DNA of 64,000 bases. Origin: Dryococelus australis. Taxonomy: Eukaryota > Arthropoda > Insecta > Phasmatodea > Phasmatidae. Location of the stretch: the NCBI GenBank assembly GCA_029891345.1, contig CM056994.1:227408991-227472990 (forward strand), written 5' to 3'. Under the pieces are notes generated by a model. It saw nothing but the letters and a program-made list of their open reading frames with translations, did not search any database and had not been told where the DNA came from. Positions 9,721 through 24,700 of the stretch are shown here, piece after piece. Position numbers and translations under genes: made by a program. The number at the start of each line of letters is the position of its first letter. The first letter of the stretch is position 1.

Positions 9721-12700
9721 GTGAGCACTCACACCTGCCAACTCAACTTTCTGGCTGAGCAGTTTCCCTTTGTCACCCAGCAGCTGGCTGAAATATCCGG
9801 TTTTCTAGATACGTGTAATAAATAAAAGCGAAAGCCATCCATAGATGTTACATAAAAAAAAATATATATTAAGATTTTTAAAAGCAATATGTATAGGCTG
9901 TTCGCGGGTAAAATGAGCACTTTCGTAAGCCCTGTTTAAGATCTACTTGTATGCACGTTGTGTGTTCTTCCGCCTTATGTAAAATTATCATTGTCACGGG
10001 CCTCAACGCTTTATTCATACGTCGCCCAAGTGAAACTGTACAATTATTAGAAAAGTAAGTATTTTAAAAATCTGCTACCCAACACTTTTTATTCGATGTT
10101 AATTTATGTCAATCATTTCCCCTCCATCGATACCAACTTTACTGGGCGCATGTCTCTAAGAGCAGCCGTTCATATATATGCCGTTGGAGCAGTGACTTTT
10201 TCTAAGGTTGATTTCAGAAGTGCTCAATTTACCGTGAACAGCCTTTAGATTGTTTTTTTGTTTTGCAACTGTAGCTGGCTGTGTCTGAGTCTTCATCTGG
10301 TAATTAATGTGTTTCTAGTATTGTGATATATATTTTTAAAAATATATTTACGTGAAATGTGGGGTCCGTGGGTAGTACGGCAAGTTCTAACGTAGAGATA
10401 AATAATGAAGAAATGAGAATACGCGAAACTTCGTGTTTTCTCGATGTATTTACTGGCGAGCACGATGCGCGCGCTATCAATCGACGCTGGAGTGATGAAC
10501 ACCCCCCAGTTATGTACTGTAAATGGCAAGCAGACTGTCTAAAGACGTTTAAGTTTTTTGGTTTTTATTGCGCTTGTCGTTTCCGATGGCACGAAAATTA
10601 TGAGCTGTTTGTTGTTGCAGCTTTCACAATGTCTACTGTACATCAAAAATCGTTTTTTTTTTCTCCAGAGACATTTATGTATAGGCCTAGGTAGGTTTTT
10701 TTTTATAGTATTATTGTAACAACATTTATGTATAATGCTGCTATTGTCAGTTTAAAGTATGAAAAATATTTTTTTTATAATAACTGATACTGTTTAAAAC
10801 AAACATAGGCTCTTTATTATGTTTTGTCAGGACGATGTAATTCCTATCAGCTGTAGCAAGACAGTGGGTAATTCCCTAAAGCTATGTTCTGGGATCTAGT
10901 TCCTACGAACTTAAATATTAAGGATTCGTTTTAAGTAACCGAATAATAGCTCTAGATTTAAGTTAATTAGGAATGTATATACTTATTTCACGATTCTATA
11001 CATATCCTAAAGTTAATAAAAACCACTAAAAAAAATTGCAGTTAGAGAGAACTGTAAAAATGTCTTGACAATTGAAAGTTAATTTTTACATAGAAGATAA
11101 AGAGATGCAACCACTTTACCACCAAAGTTAGCTGAATTGTGTTTGGAATTTCCTCCTTTTCTCCAATGAGATGTGTTTGGCTGAAAAGTGATAAGTCATT
11201 CAATGATAGTAGGGATAATGATTCACGTTTCATTTAATTCTATACCAGGTGATAGTGTTTACACAGCTCCGTTTTTATAAATGGAAATCATACTTTTAAT
11301 TCTTACAATTCTTCTTCATTATCGTCTGATGAAATTTACTGATTTGCATTAAAAAATCGTAAACACTAAACGAATTCGTTGCTTTCTTTTGGAAAATGAG
11401 ATTTTTTAGTAAACAGTAAACAAATTTGTCATGTGTTCAAGGTTGGGTTGAAAAAAAATATTTTCTCGTTTACTACTTTGACAAGATTTTTGCAATGGAA
11501 ATAGAGTTTTACTTTTTTATTTACAAATGCCTAACTCAAAATGGCATTGGAAACCTTTTTTTTTTCTAGTGAGGTTTAAGTTCGGTAATAATACCATTTG
11601 GTGCAACAAAATTCAGAATATTATTAAGAAGTGTTGCTGCAAGTCAGATATTAAAAATGTCACACGGCAGGCGTACGGGAAGTTAATAGAATTATTCACA
11701 TAATGCAAAAGAAATACATAGAAAAACCGAAAATACATTTGCCAGTAAATCCAAAACCAACTACTCATGAAATAAATAAATCAGTATTCTTAGGCATCGA
11801 GCCTGAAATTAATATCGTAAATGCAAATTATAAAGCTTGTGTTGCAGCGTGAACAATTTACAAGCTCGAGCATGATAACTGAAAAAGAAAGCTTTTGACC
11901 CGAAATGCTGAGTTTCTTGATATGTGTAATAAATAGCACATTTATTCCAGCAGTATGATGGAGTAAATTTGTTCTGTCCCAATAAAGAGGCAACCAATTT
12001 TTGCGAATATATTAAGACCTATGAGAGTTTTTAAAAAATGTCTCCAAGAAAACTTGACATGGTGTCTAATATACGTTAGTAATGAATTTTCGTTGACAGC
12101 AGGCAGTGATACGTGATGCCTGAAGGAATCTGTTTTATGGTAAATATTTAAATGTGTGTTATGTGAATATAAGAAAGGGAGAACCAAATCAACAATACCA
12201 AGAAAAATAATAATGAACCTAACAAGAATAATGCACATATAAAGGTACAAACTTGGTGCATTGTCGAGTCATGGAATATTTTATTTCGTATAGTGGTATA
12301 TATTGCAATAAAAAAACAGTGTACTAATTGTTTAGTGAAATACAATATATTAGTATGTTCTTCTGTATGAATATAAGGTCTATCAATTTTGGAATCACTC
12401 TCTGTTACAACATTATTAAATAAATAATTTTTAACCCATTATTTGCATACTGTTTGGGAATTATCAACACTCCAATGCCGCTAGATGGTGCAAGCGTCAC
12501 GTTCGCCAGTTTTATCAGTGAGTTTCACATATGATCATTTATGCAGTATCTGATAGACACACACTCATTGGGTGATAGTTATCCTTTAGGCTTAGAGTTC
12601 TTCTTCTAGCAAAAATGAACACACATAGGATGGTAAAGAATTCTATAATGTAAATTGCAAGTATTATTCCTTTATATAAAAGCGTTCGTTAACAACACAC

Positions 12701-15700
12701 ATATCGTTTACAGGAAATACTTTTCGTTATAATAGGCTATTTCTGGACCTGAATCAATGACAACAGAATATAATAATGTTAAAAGATACATGCAGGCCCA
12801 GCATGGTATTACGCGTTTGTATGGGTTTTCATGTATGTATATAGTATACCGTGGTGTGTGGCAAGGTTGTTAATAAAGTGTTTGCTATGACAAAATATAC
12901 AAAAATCACAACTTCAGGGTATTGTTTTCGTTTTTAAATCCATAGTCAACATGCTTACAGTGGCATAAATTACTTCAGTGCCTGGTACATAAACAAGTAA
13001 ATACAGTATTCATTAATATGATACACAATTTATAATTACTAGAAAAACAACACAATGTACCGTGGAAACTGACGTAAAAATTACAATATTCTCCTGCTAC
13101 CACAATGCCAGACACTATTAATCCACCTGGTATCATATATAAAATATTAATTTTTTGGAAGCATTATTGGAAAATGGGACACACGTACATGTTACCTAGA
13201 AATTGATTCTAATAATACTGTGTTTAACTAATTATATTTCAATTAGTTATTTATTGTCCAGAGGTAGACATAAATTTAATAAATGAAAAGTGCATAAAAT
13301 GACAGTTTTAAAATAAATATTTAAATTCAACCAATTGAGTGTGTATAAAAATAAGACAATTGAATCACTGTGAAATATTCAATGAATAATTGCGGATAAA
13401 CCGAAATTAACTCGTGAAAAGTTTATGGTCCTGGAAGCCTTGAAAACCCCGGAAGTGCACCCAGTACAATCTATTTAAATTTAATTTGCAATACAAATGC
13501 GTATTTTCTTTTACTTGGCGAATGATTCTCATTTAAAAAATTCATAAATTACAGATAAATATTTCAATCAAATTTTACGTCACACAAAGGAGTTCAAGGA
13601 ATCATGACGTAGTTACGTGGTGATGTGGTCCATATGATACCAAGATCCAGGCGAAATCATGCAGCTGGAGATAAAACTTTGCTCTGGACGGCAAATAAAG
13701 AGAAGTAAGGCAAATGGTTCTCAAACGTAATAAATATTTGAACATTTGAACTCTTGAAAACTTGATTACTTGAAAACTTGAATTAAAACCTCGAATAATA
13801 CTTCTTCCCTTTGGAAAACACAAATAAAAATAATCGCGAAAATTAATTACTTTTTTCCAGAGTCAACAAAACATGGCACATACTACCGGAGAAAGACTTA
13901 TGCTGTACGCGCTCGGAGGGAAGGGATGAAACTGCATATGGTGATTGAAGATAAATCAGAAAAATTAAATACCCTACATTATTACTACTAACACGGCACT
14001 ATTATACACAACGCTTCTAAGACTAAACAAGATGCTACAGGGAAATCATCCGCCGGCAGCAACTTCCCCGAACACGGGAGCACATGGCGAATACGTCACG
14101 TCGCGACTGCGTCCGTGCAGTGTGTCAGGCAAAAAACTGTTGGCGGCGGCGAAAAGATACAAAATTGCGCGTTGCGCGTGGGCACAAAGGTGACAAAATT
14201 TAGCTCAGAAGCCATTCCTAGAGAGAACTGGGGGTACCGCAAAACGGTCCACAAACTACACACAACTGTTCTACAGCGAGAACTACGTGTGTTGCACCTC
14301 TGGCAAGTAGCACGGACAAGGTCCAACGAAAGGCGTCCCAAGCCTTCAGGAATGCGAATTTAGCAGCTAACATCATGTTGCAAGCTGAGCTGTCTACTGC
14401 AAGCGACCAGGCTTGGCAGCGAAGTTATCCCGGTGCTAACTCCAGTGCATGAGTACATGACTGAAATAATATTCCTGAAATAACAAAACTTCCCTAAAAT
14501 TGGACTGAATCAACATTGGCCAAACCTTTCCTAACACACTGACGAAATTAGTTAGGGAAAAATATCAGAGTAAATAAGATTGCGTAAAATCTGGATAATA
14601 TTGTGCCGCAAAATTTTCCGGAATTTTACAACGGCACAATAGGAACCAAGTTTTAATAATGTCGCTTCTTTGACACTTGCTGTAATTTTCCGTAGGCTGT
14701 CAAATTATTTTCTTATGCTACCAGTACGTAATTCGGTACTTGTTACCATACTTTGATGTTAATCTGCTTGCCGTTACCATAACGCCTTCTTCAAGAATCA
14801 TGGAAGCAAATAAACTAGGGAAGTATTAAAATTTTTGTGCCAGTTTAAGTTTAAGATCCACCACTTCTCTACCGTCGTAACAACATATATGAGAGGGAGA
14901 ATAAAAGCATATTCCTTTAAATCCATACCATCTGCATGAAAGCCTTCCAACTTATTAAGGTAGGAAACATTTTTCAAAACACATTTGATGTATGAAGGTG
15001 GCAGTTGACAAAATGGCAAGTTGCCTTAATTTATACCGGATTACTTTCTTGTATACCAATAATTTTCTATTATTAATTTGAGTGAAATCCAGTGTAAAAT
15101 AATTATATCCCGTGAACTGCAGTACTACTAGGATGATACATGGCAGTCTCAAGACTATATTATGCTGTACTCTTTCATCCTCCCAACGCTACTCTTGTGT
15201 GTGAACAATTCATATTCCCTACTTATAAGGCAGGAAGAAAATATTAAAATTTTAGAAGCTGTTTGGGCTACACAGTTACGTTTTAGCATAGGAATGTTAT
15301 ACCACTATATGGCCCTTATTCTTAGTTTTTCCTTTCGGTATGCACATTTGTTTTATATTTATGAGGTCTTACATTTTGTATTTCGTATCTCAGAAAAAGA
15401 AATTGATTTGCAGAGAAAAAAGAGGAAGTTAGTTCATAGAGGGATATACGTCCCTTAAATATACATTTTACAAAACTATGTTTAATGTTTAAACGGCGTG
15501 ACTGCAATTTGAAAAGAATGCCCACATCATTTCGAAGTTTGAATATCGCAGGCATTTCTTGGAAGTTTTTAATGTTTATTGCAGTGAATATAAATACATC
15601 CAAATAAACTACTTTGTACCAAAAGAAGAAATTTTAATTTGTCACGTTTCGTAAACATAGTAAAAATTTAATCGAAATTTATCTTCCCCTTCCGCACTCC

Positions 15701-18700
15701 TTTAAAAATACGATTTTTTTTTAAGGTTTGCAAATGTTCAATTATTTTAAATCTCGGAAACCATTTCGGCTACAATTATGAAGATTGGCGAAAAGATATG
15801 TAACTATAATTCTTCTCTTCCGCAAAAATGTTTCCTTTCGTCCTATATTTTATTTTAAGAGCCAACAAAAAATATAATTTTGTTTATTTCTAAAATAGTT
15901 TGAGCTACAGTGATGGGGTCTGACACAATTTATACACTGGTACTAACTCTGCCGTACTGCTAAAATTTGTCTTGTTCTTTTCTCTCTATTTTATTTTAAA
16001 TGTTTTATTCCGAACATTTAAACTGGAATCAGAGGTCCAGCGATGAGACCCACTCAGTGCTGTATCACTGCAAGGTGGTGGTGGTGGTAGCAGTAGCTGT
16101 GACCGGGGAGTTATCTCGGAGACCTCTGATTACCTTAGACGTTGCATTCCGTAGTTTCTCATTTCATCCTATATTCAGGCTACGCTAGCAGCGTAATGGA
16201 TCACACCTAAAGGTAGTGCCAGTTGTATGTGGGTCCGCGGTGGTCTAGTGGTCTGACTACTCGCCTCGCACCACGGCGAACCGAGCTCTATATTCCCGAC
16301 GTAGACGCCTGGATCTTCTCGCGTGGGCAACATGACGGACGTTGCCGTTGGCCAGCGGGTTTCTTCGAAGTACTCTCGTTTCCCCCGCCCATGAATTCCC
16401 CGCCACTTCATCTTCGTCTCACTTCATCTTCATAGGCGTTCAAGACTTCGTTGTTAACAGCCGACCCAAACCTCCTAATCCACTTCAGTTGTGTGGATGC
16501 CAACCTGCGCTAGACTGCCGTCAGCATACGCAATATATCTGTTTTATAACAAAACTCAGAAAGAAGCAAGTGACATTAAAGGCTGTTCACGATAAAGTGA
16601 GCACTTTCGAAATCAACCTTAAGGAAAGTTCCTTTCCCTACCTGCATAAATTTTAACGAACACCCTGAGTGACATGCGCCCAATTAAGTTGGTAACTATG
16701 GATGGGAAAGTAGTTCCGTATCTTAACGTCGAATAAAAAAGTGTTCGGTAAACATTTCTGTTAAATTAAATTACTTATTTTGCTTTCTGTATTTTAATGC
16801 ATCAAAGTGTAAAAATTTGCGGATTTGTGAAATATTTACTTTTCTAATAATGTCACAGTTTCACCTGCCCGACGCGTGAATAAAGTGATGACACCCATGA
16901 CAATGATAATCTTACAAAAGGTGGAATAATACACGATGGGCATACAAGTAGATCTTAGGCAGGGTTTTCAAAAGTGCTCATGTTATCGTGAATAGCCTAT
17001 AGAAGTTAGTGACTGCATACCTAGTTCCGTAGCAGTAGCAGTACATGGAGAGTATCAGGTGGTTGTCGCGAGGTGCTGCTGGTGCCTGCAGGTGGCGGAG
17101 ATGCGGACAGGCAGGACGGCCCCGCTCCAGACACAGTGGCTCCTGACACGCCGCTGCTGGAGCGAGGCAACAGCGAGGCCCCGCTGGACTCCAGCTCCGC
17201 GGCGCGCTCTGCCAGCCACGACAGCTCCACGTGAGTGCCGCTACACTTTACATTCCGCCGCCGCATGTAACTACTCTTGCATATTACTACGATGGCACTT
17301 TCTACTCTGCTCACAAGCATATATCAGAATCCAGATTGGTATATTGAATAAAGTAGTTTACATTTCATGTTGTATTCCTAATAGCACGTAAAGGGGAATG
17401 AAAAACAATACTCGTTTACATCAACCCAGTATGAAATAAACCAAAGGAACAGCATTAATTGTCTTCTCAGATGCATTGACAAACTTCAATTGTAGAACCT
17501 CCGTGATTTCTGAGGCACGCTTGTATTCGACGAAGCAGGCCATCAACAAGATCATTAAGCATTTCCTGAGGCAAAGCGTTCCATCCTCAATTGCGGCTAT
17601 TTTTAAGGCCTGAGGTTTAAATATACTGTATTTGTGTACGTGCAATACACATGCTGCTGGAGGGGAAGACGCTAATGTTTACATGATTTAAACAACGAAG
17701 GTACGATCCATTCCTACCAGAAACCTAAACTTTTTGTGAGCAGCGGGGAATATGCTTAAGTTTTTGTGAGCTGTATATATCTGCTTGCTTCATTGTCAGC
17801 AGAATTTTTATTGTTACACCGTATGTTGAACTTTTAACATGTGTAAATATATTCCACAATCGTTTGCAATTTGTTTTTTTTTAAATTCGGTACTATAAAA
17901 TACCGAGTGTCCCAACTTAATGTTTACACACTTTGAACGGAATTACCTGAGAAACTATTAAACACTATCTGTTGGGACTGCTTGTATTTGACGCTGTAAG
18001 GATAACACTGGGTGTGTGCGAATGTTATTAGCGCTTGAAAATGTTCAGAATGACAGCCATCAGCAGTAAGACATCGTCTGCAATGCTGCAGAAGAGAACG
18101 ACAAACAGTAGCTACAGTTTCCAAGGTAGTGGACTCACAAGCGGTCACAGTCACGTCTTTCATAGCAGCCAGTATCCGTGGCTCTGTGGCAAACACAATC
18201 TTCTTCAGCGTTCTCCTCATATAAAAGTATAACGGCGTTAACTCTGGAGGACCTGGCGGATACTAAACACTTCCTTGTCGTCCTATATACCTCCTACAGA
18301 CGTTTCATCCAGGAGCAACCTTACGTCACTATGGCAATGTGGTGGTGCACCGTCCTGCTGGAGAAATTAATATTGTAATCTGGGTAGAGCTGGTGAACTG
18401 CTGGCACAATGTTTATTGGGACTTTGCTTTGCAAGTTTCGTCCGTCACCGTTCTGTCAAAGAATAATGGCCCCGCAAGTACTATGGAAGACATACCACAC
18501 CGCACTCTTAACCCAGGAATATTAACTGCTTTCTGTATCACAATGTGAGGATTTTCATCAGACCAGTACACACCGATGTAGCAGTTCACAGTTCCATTCA
18601 ATTTGAAGTTTGCCTTAGCAGACCAAACACGTCAGTAAAATGTTTATTGCAGTTGCATATATGTTCACAACCCACAAAAAATACTACTCACCTATCTGGG

Positions 18701-21700
18701 TTTTCGTTCGTAATGTGAAGTAATGTGGGAATGTAGGGTCTCCACTACAATTGTTTTTAAATGCGATGGACATGGGATTCCCTGACACCTGAATCATGCA
18801 CAACTTTCTGTTCGGACTTCGACTTCCAGGGGGAATGTGTGAATGTGTGCAATACAGCCCCTACACTTCGTTCGTCCACAGTCATTCTCTCCCTGCCGCA
18901 CTGTCCTTTCTTCACATTACACACAGTTCCTCCCTTCTCAAACGTGTCACCTAATCGTGTCTTTGTTACACATTATGGTGACGCAGTATAGAGCTATGTA
19001 CTTGTTTGTCTCTGTATCTCAATCACGTTCTCACATTTCGGATATCAATTTTAAAGTCCACTTTCATTGCTCGAGAGAAACATTGTCACCTCCACAACTT
19101 ACTCTACAGCTATAGCGCTGGTCCGAGACATCAAACATCAAAAGTTTGCATATCATGGATAGTAGCCAACAATCTCACATGATATAACCCCGATCCTTCA
19201 GTTCACCGATGATTGAAGATATCTTAACAATGTGTAAGAGATCTCCGCATTAGCAGGTCAGTCAAATTTATGAGTCTATATACAAGTTAATTCGTGTCTT
19301 CGGGAAATATGTAATGATCTTTATTGACGTCTTTTGCCTTCTTCTCGCCACTTGTCACAGGAAACTTGTTACAGAAATGTGTGGGAGCATCGGGAGGATC
19401 ATCATCCTTCACATCTGACACTTTAGCAACACTATCGTCATAGTCATTATCCTAAATGATATCTTCATGATCGTCTTCACCTTCTGTTTCGTCCCAATCC
19501 ATGTAGCAAGCCACAGTCGGCCGACTGGTTTTACTGCTAGCACTGCTGGATGACTACTGACACTGAATACTTATGGGCTTACACTAATGGACCTGTTATG
19601 GCTGACTGCTGGCAAAAGTACACTTCTTACGCCCTTTATGGCCGACTAATGGAATGTTGATGGAAATGAAACTGATGTTTGAGAGTAGGTGACCTATTAA
19701 TGGCCCATAAATGGCTTGCGAACAGTATTCCAGCACTGGTGGCACTTAAACTATCCATTTTTGGGCCATTGATGGCCCTTCACTATATTTTTTGCGCACT
19801 TAAGAGACAGTCAGCCGACTGTGGTTTTACTGATGGCATTTCTGAATGACTGCTGGCCCAGAAAACTTATGGGTCCACACAATTGGCCCTGCTATGGTTA
19901 ACTGCTAGCACCAAGACACTTGGCATGCCATTTATGGCCCACTAATGGAATGTTGATAGAAATAAAACTGATGGCTGAGAGTAGGTGACCTATTAATGGC
20001 GCGTGTATGGTTTACCAACTGTATTCCAGTAATGGTCACGCATAATCAATACTTATTGCTGGTGAAAGTATGGGTTGCAACCTATAGGCCATTTGATGGC
20101 TGTGAAGTCGTACATCGATGGACCATTTACTGGTGCAGTTTGGCTTATTATGGGAATTTAATGGCTCCCACTTTTTGCAGATAGCCTCTTTAAACTGCAC
20201 ACACACACACACACACGTAAATGCATACATGTGGGTTTTAATATGATCAAAGTTTATTTGTAAATATATAGTGATGGAAATATCTATGGCAAAATGTTGT
20301 AAATACAGGGACTGCTATTAAATCATTTGACATATGTAATGTTTTCCATGTATGACTGGATATAATTATAATGAGAAGTAAAAAAAATGTATAACTACAT
20401 TTAGAAAATTAACATTGAAGAGCTTTTGTTGTGTCACTTCTTAAAATATTTATAAATGGCGACTGCATTTCAAAACAGATGAATAGCATCCAGGTGACAT
20501 ACATACTGTGAAAGATTACATTAAAGGCGATTTTTTGGGTCAATATCGCCAGTCATGTAGGAAGATTTATCTTAACGATAGTATTTTTTTATGTATATCT
20601 TTTTAAGAACTGATTTGTTCGCATGATAAATTTTAAGGTTACGGAATATCTGGATTAATGTATATTATATTAGTGTTTGTTAATAATTCAAGTCCCAATA
20701 TATTCTAAATTAGTTCATCTAACTGTAGGAATACACAGTCAAGTAATGGTTAGCATGTTGGGCTCTCAATACAAGGGGTGTACGTTCGCGCCCCCTCTTC
20801 TGCAATGGCAATAGTAAGATTTTCACGCCGTATAATGTGTTTAATAGTGATGTTAAGGTAATTAAAAACAGATAAACGATTATACTGATGGTCTAAATAA
20901 TTATTTTTTAAGAGATACAGTTAGATATATGGTGAAAGGATAGCTAATCATCAGTAGGTCATCTTATGGCTGTGAAATGGCACAACAATGGTCCATTGCT
21001 GTTTAATCATATGGGCTATACTTGGGCCATTTGTGTTCACCACACCTGGGTGCATGCTAGCTTTTGGCCAACTGTTTGCCAGCTTGGCATCTGACTGTAA
21101 ACCATCAATGGGATATATGTGCCTTGCTACATGGGAAATATCAAATTTACGTTTGTTTTTAGTAGTCGTATTGTCATCATAAATATTTATAGCCGAAGAT
21201 AATTTATTTGGAAGTTGATCAGTGTAACACGAAAGACCTGCAAGTGTACATTTTGCACAGACCGACTCTACAATGCGTCGTGGGTCTCAAATTAAATCAT
21301 TAGCATTAAGTGTTTCGTCATAATCATCTGTGGTATTGGCACCTATAGATGTAGCAAGAGGTGTTGACGACATCACGTGCTGGCTCCCAGTAGATGAACC
21401 CTTGCGGATCTTGACACGTTCCTTTAATATATCGCCTTCCATAAACTGTACGGGGTTATTATCGTAACGCTTCATCATTCGAGCTTCCTCATTATCTGCG
21501 AACATATTATGTGGTGTATTAACAGGTTGTAACGATGTCAACACATACGGTTTCTCATTGGGTGAAAGAACACTACGTTTGTTGGTCTTGATGTGTTTAA
21601 GTTATCACTTCGAGTGAACTGTCTGGAACTCTTATAGCAGCTAAGTAATACATGAGATCGATTCTTCAAACAATCACTCTTATAATGTCTTGGCACAGTA

Positions 21701-24700
21701 ACAACATTGCTTTCCATGTTATCTTTGGGCAGTTGTTGAAGGTATGCATGTAGCCGTACATGGCATACTCGATCTAACATCGTCAGTAGTTAGCATCGTC
21801 TTCATGAATACACGAATTCATAAACATTACTCAGTGCTGATTCACCAATGCCGACTCCTGCAGACTGACTCCTGCCGACTGACTCCTGCCGAGTTACTCC
21901 TGCAGGCTTAATCCTGCAGACTGACTCCTCCCGACTTACTACTGCAAACTGAGTACCTACGTACTTTCCTACCCATTTACTAAAAAACAAATAATGTCAC
22001 TAAATGCTTCTATGTATACACCTGTCTTACAGTCTGTATACCAGTCTACCTTATTCCGTATATATGCCAATAAACGTTTTATTATATGAGATAATTGTGT
22101 GGGTTGTGTTATATCAGTTCGTTTTTATTCACCAGAAAAAAAAAACGTAGCTTGCACGTTGCCCGTTGTAACAGCCATTCTCATCGGACTCGATTTTCTT
22201 TTTCTAATGGGCTTAATATTTCTTATTCAGGACGCACAATAAAAAGGGATATATTCAGAATACTCCATACTGCAACCTCTTCATTCCTCTGTCACCTTCA
22301 ACATTATCACTATTCTCGTGTTAAAATATTTTACAAAGGACAAGATACAGGGATTATATAACTACGAAGGACCTTAATCACGATTTTTTCCCGAGACGTA
22401 GTAATGTCCAGTACACTTGAGTAGCTTCATAAAAACGTTTTCTGCAGGTAAACACAGAAGACACATTTATATTTATAGTGGCCTTTTTCTGTTTACAGTT
22501 ACAGCTAACCATACCGGTAGTAATAATGATGTATCTTAGGAATTTCATGATGAATCGGTAGTTAAAATTCGTTTACTGCCATCCTATCTTCCAAAGTTAC
22601 AGCCTTTTTTTTTCAATGGTATAATGAGCCCCTCAGAAGATCAGAGTAAATTCTTTCAGGACTTCAGTGTTAGTTTAAGAGACTAATGCCAATGTAGCGG
22701 ATGGGCAATGGACTACTCGACTAAACCATAACACCATCTCAACATTATCTCAAAAAGGCTTAGGTAGAATATTTCAAACGATTTCTTCCTATAAACTGTC
22801 GTAATGGAGGCTCCAAACAATTATTTCTGGGAAACGATTTTTTAAATAAATTTTTACACTGATAATATTTATAAATGTTACCTCTTAAGCATTTCAAGCA
22901 CTTCATGAGGGATATTGCTTATTTAGTAATTTAAGATGCTGCGAAAAAGTGAAGCGCTGTTTATTCTTACATTGATAAATACCAGTTTTCGTGAATTTTT
23001 ATAGAACTGCCTTCAGCACTTTACAAAACAAAGGTGAGTGGCAGCGGCGTAACAGTCATTAAAAAAAAATTCTCGCATGATAATTGTAATGGAATCAAAC
23101 TTATTAGTTCTGTTGAAATCCAAATAATTCGTGTAAATTTCTTAATTTTTTTTAGATTTATTTAACTTACACTCGAAAATAACCACAACTCGAGTAGTAG
23201 TGATACACTTCCACTTCGCCGAATGAAAATAATGATTAGTTTTTATGATGGGGTCGGCTTGAAGCATTACTCACTTGGAGTTAATGATTAGAGTAATGGG
23301 TGCTCAACCAACTTGCCAACATTGTTGCACAGAACGTAAGATAGTGCCACGTCCTCATCGTGTGCTCGTGAAGACAATATCATCGTAACGCATGGGCGCG
23401 ATTGACAGTTTTCCGGGAACCCAACGAGCATGTAGACAAATGCCAAACTTATTACTCCACAACCCCGCCAATCCAAACTAGCTGGGACAGGGTCACTTCG
23501 GATTTGCTGATATTCGAATTATCTGAACTAATATAAATTTAAATTAAACAATATTACGACTTCTTCAAGGTTTACGTCCATACAACAAAAAGTTTTTTGT
23601 GCAACCAAACAGTAGAGTTTTGTATTAATAATTGTTGCAATAATACAGTATCTATTTTATGATTTTAATAATATTAAATGGTTATGTTCTTTTACTGTTC
23701 TGAACTGAACATACGTGTAGCGAATATTATAATGTAAATAACTTTAGTGTACATACATAATATAAATATTTAACTATTTAAACAGTTTTCTAACTAAAAA
23801 AATAGTTTGAATTTTAATGGACATTCAGAACAACAGGGTAAGAATTGGCGAGGTTATATAGTGAATGCAAATAAATGTTTACGGAAAAAGTACAGTTATC
23901 ATCATGAGTGTCTGTATAGGCGATGGACAATATTAATGTTTATTTTGCGTTTCGATTACAACTGAATAGCCGGGCGTGTAGGTACAGGGAGCGTAGAGAT
24001 GTGTGTGGTGAGAGAGCGTGGCGTGTGTCGCAGGTCGCAGACGGAGCAGCAGCTGTTCATCAACCAGCGCCTCAGCGTGTTGGTGCGCGCCTTCAGGGAG
24101 AGAGCACAGAGGATACGGCGACGTCTGGAGCTGCCGCCCACACCATCCAGCCTCAGCAGCGAGCAAGGTCAGTCCTCTCCTGTCTCTCTCTCTTTCTTTC
24201 TCTCTCTCTATCTATCTCCGTCTTTGCAGTGCTTCAGTGGCTCTTTATTGGCCATCATGTTCACCACCCTCCAGCCAGTTACATTATAAATATACACGTT
24301 CATTGCAAACTTGACACACTTTTATCTGACTCTCCCCCCTCTTCCCTCATTAACCAATTTGTCGCTTTGCAGATTTACACGGCAATGTGCCATATGCCTA
24401 GGATTACACTTCATGGATAAAGAGTAGGAAGATCAGCGCCATTCCTGTATGTCTGCATACCTTCATACCGTTCCAATATCTGCACTGAGGGAAAAGCCAA
24501 CAAAATATTGGCTTGTGTAGCTGCAAAAATATAATTAGTTGCCCCAAAAAAAATCCCGGGTGACTCGACTAAAACTTGCACAGCAAATATTTATGAAATG
24601 AAGGTGCTATTTATATGCTAGTTTCACAGGATTGAAGTTCAGACAAGGGCTCATAGGTGCAACCCAATCACAGATCTGAATACTTATTAGAATGTGTATT

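Noticed and set aside
9450-9728. Minus-strand and alternative plus-strand frames over channel exon A
   Set aside because: GC-rich exons are open in several frames. Only the frame starting at 9588 joins in phase to the next exon.
17021-17320. Minus-strand 99-codon frame over exon B
   Set aside because: A shadow of the Ser/Pro-rich exon; the plus-strand phases fit both neighbours.
21843-21960. CRISPR-like array
   Set aside because: The short direct repeats have no unique spacers of constant length, and the sequence is eukaryotic.
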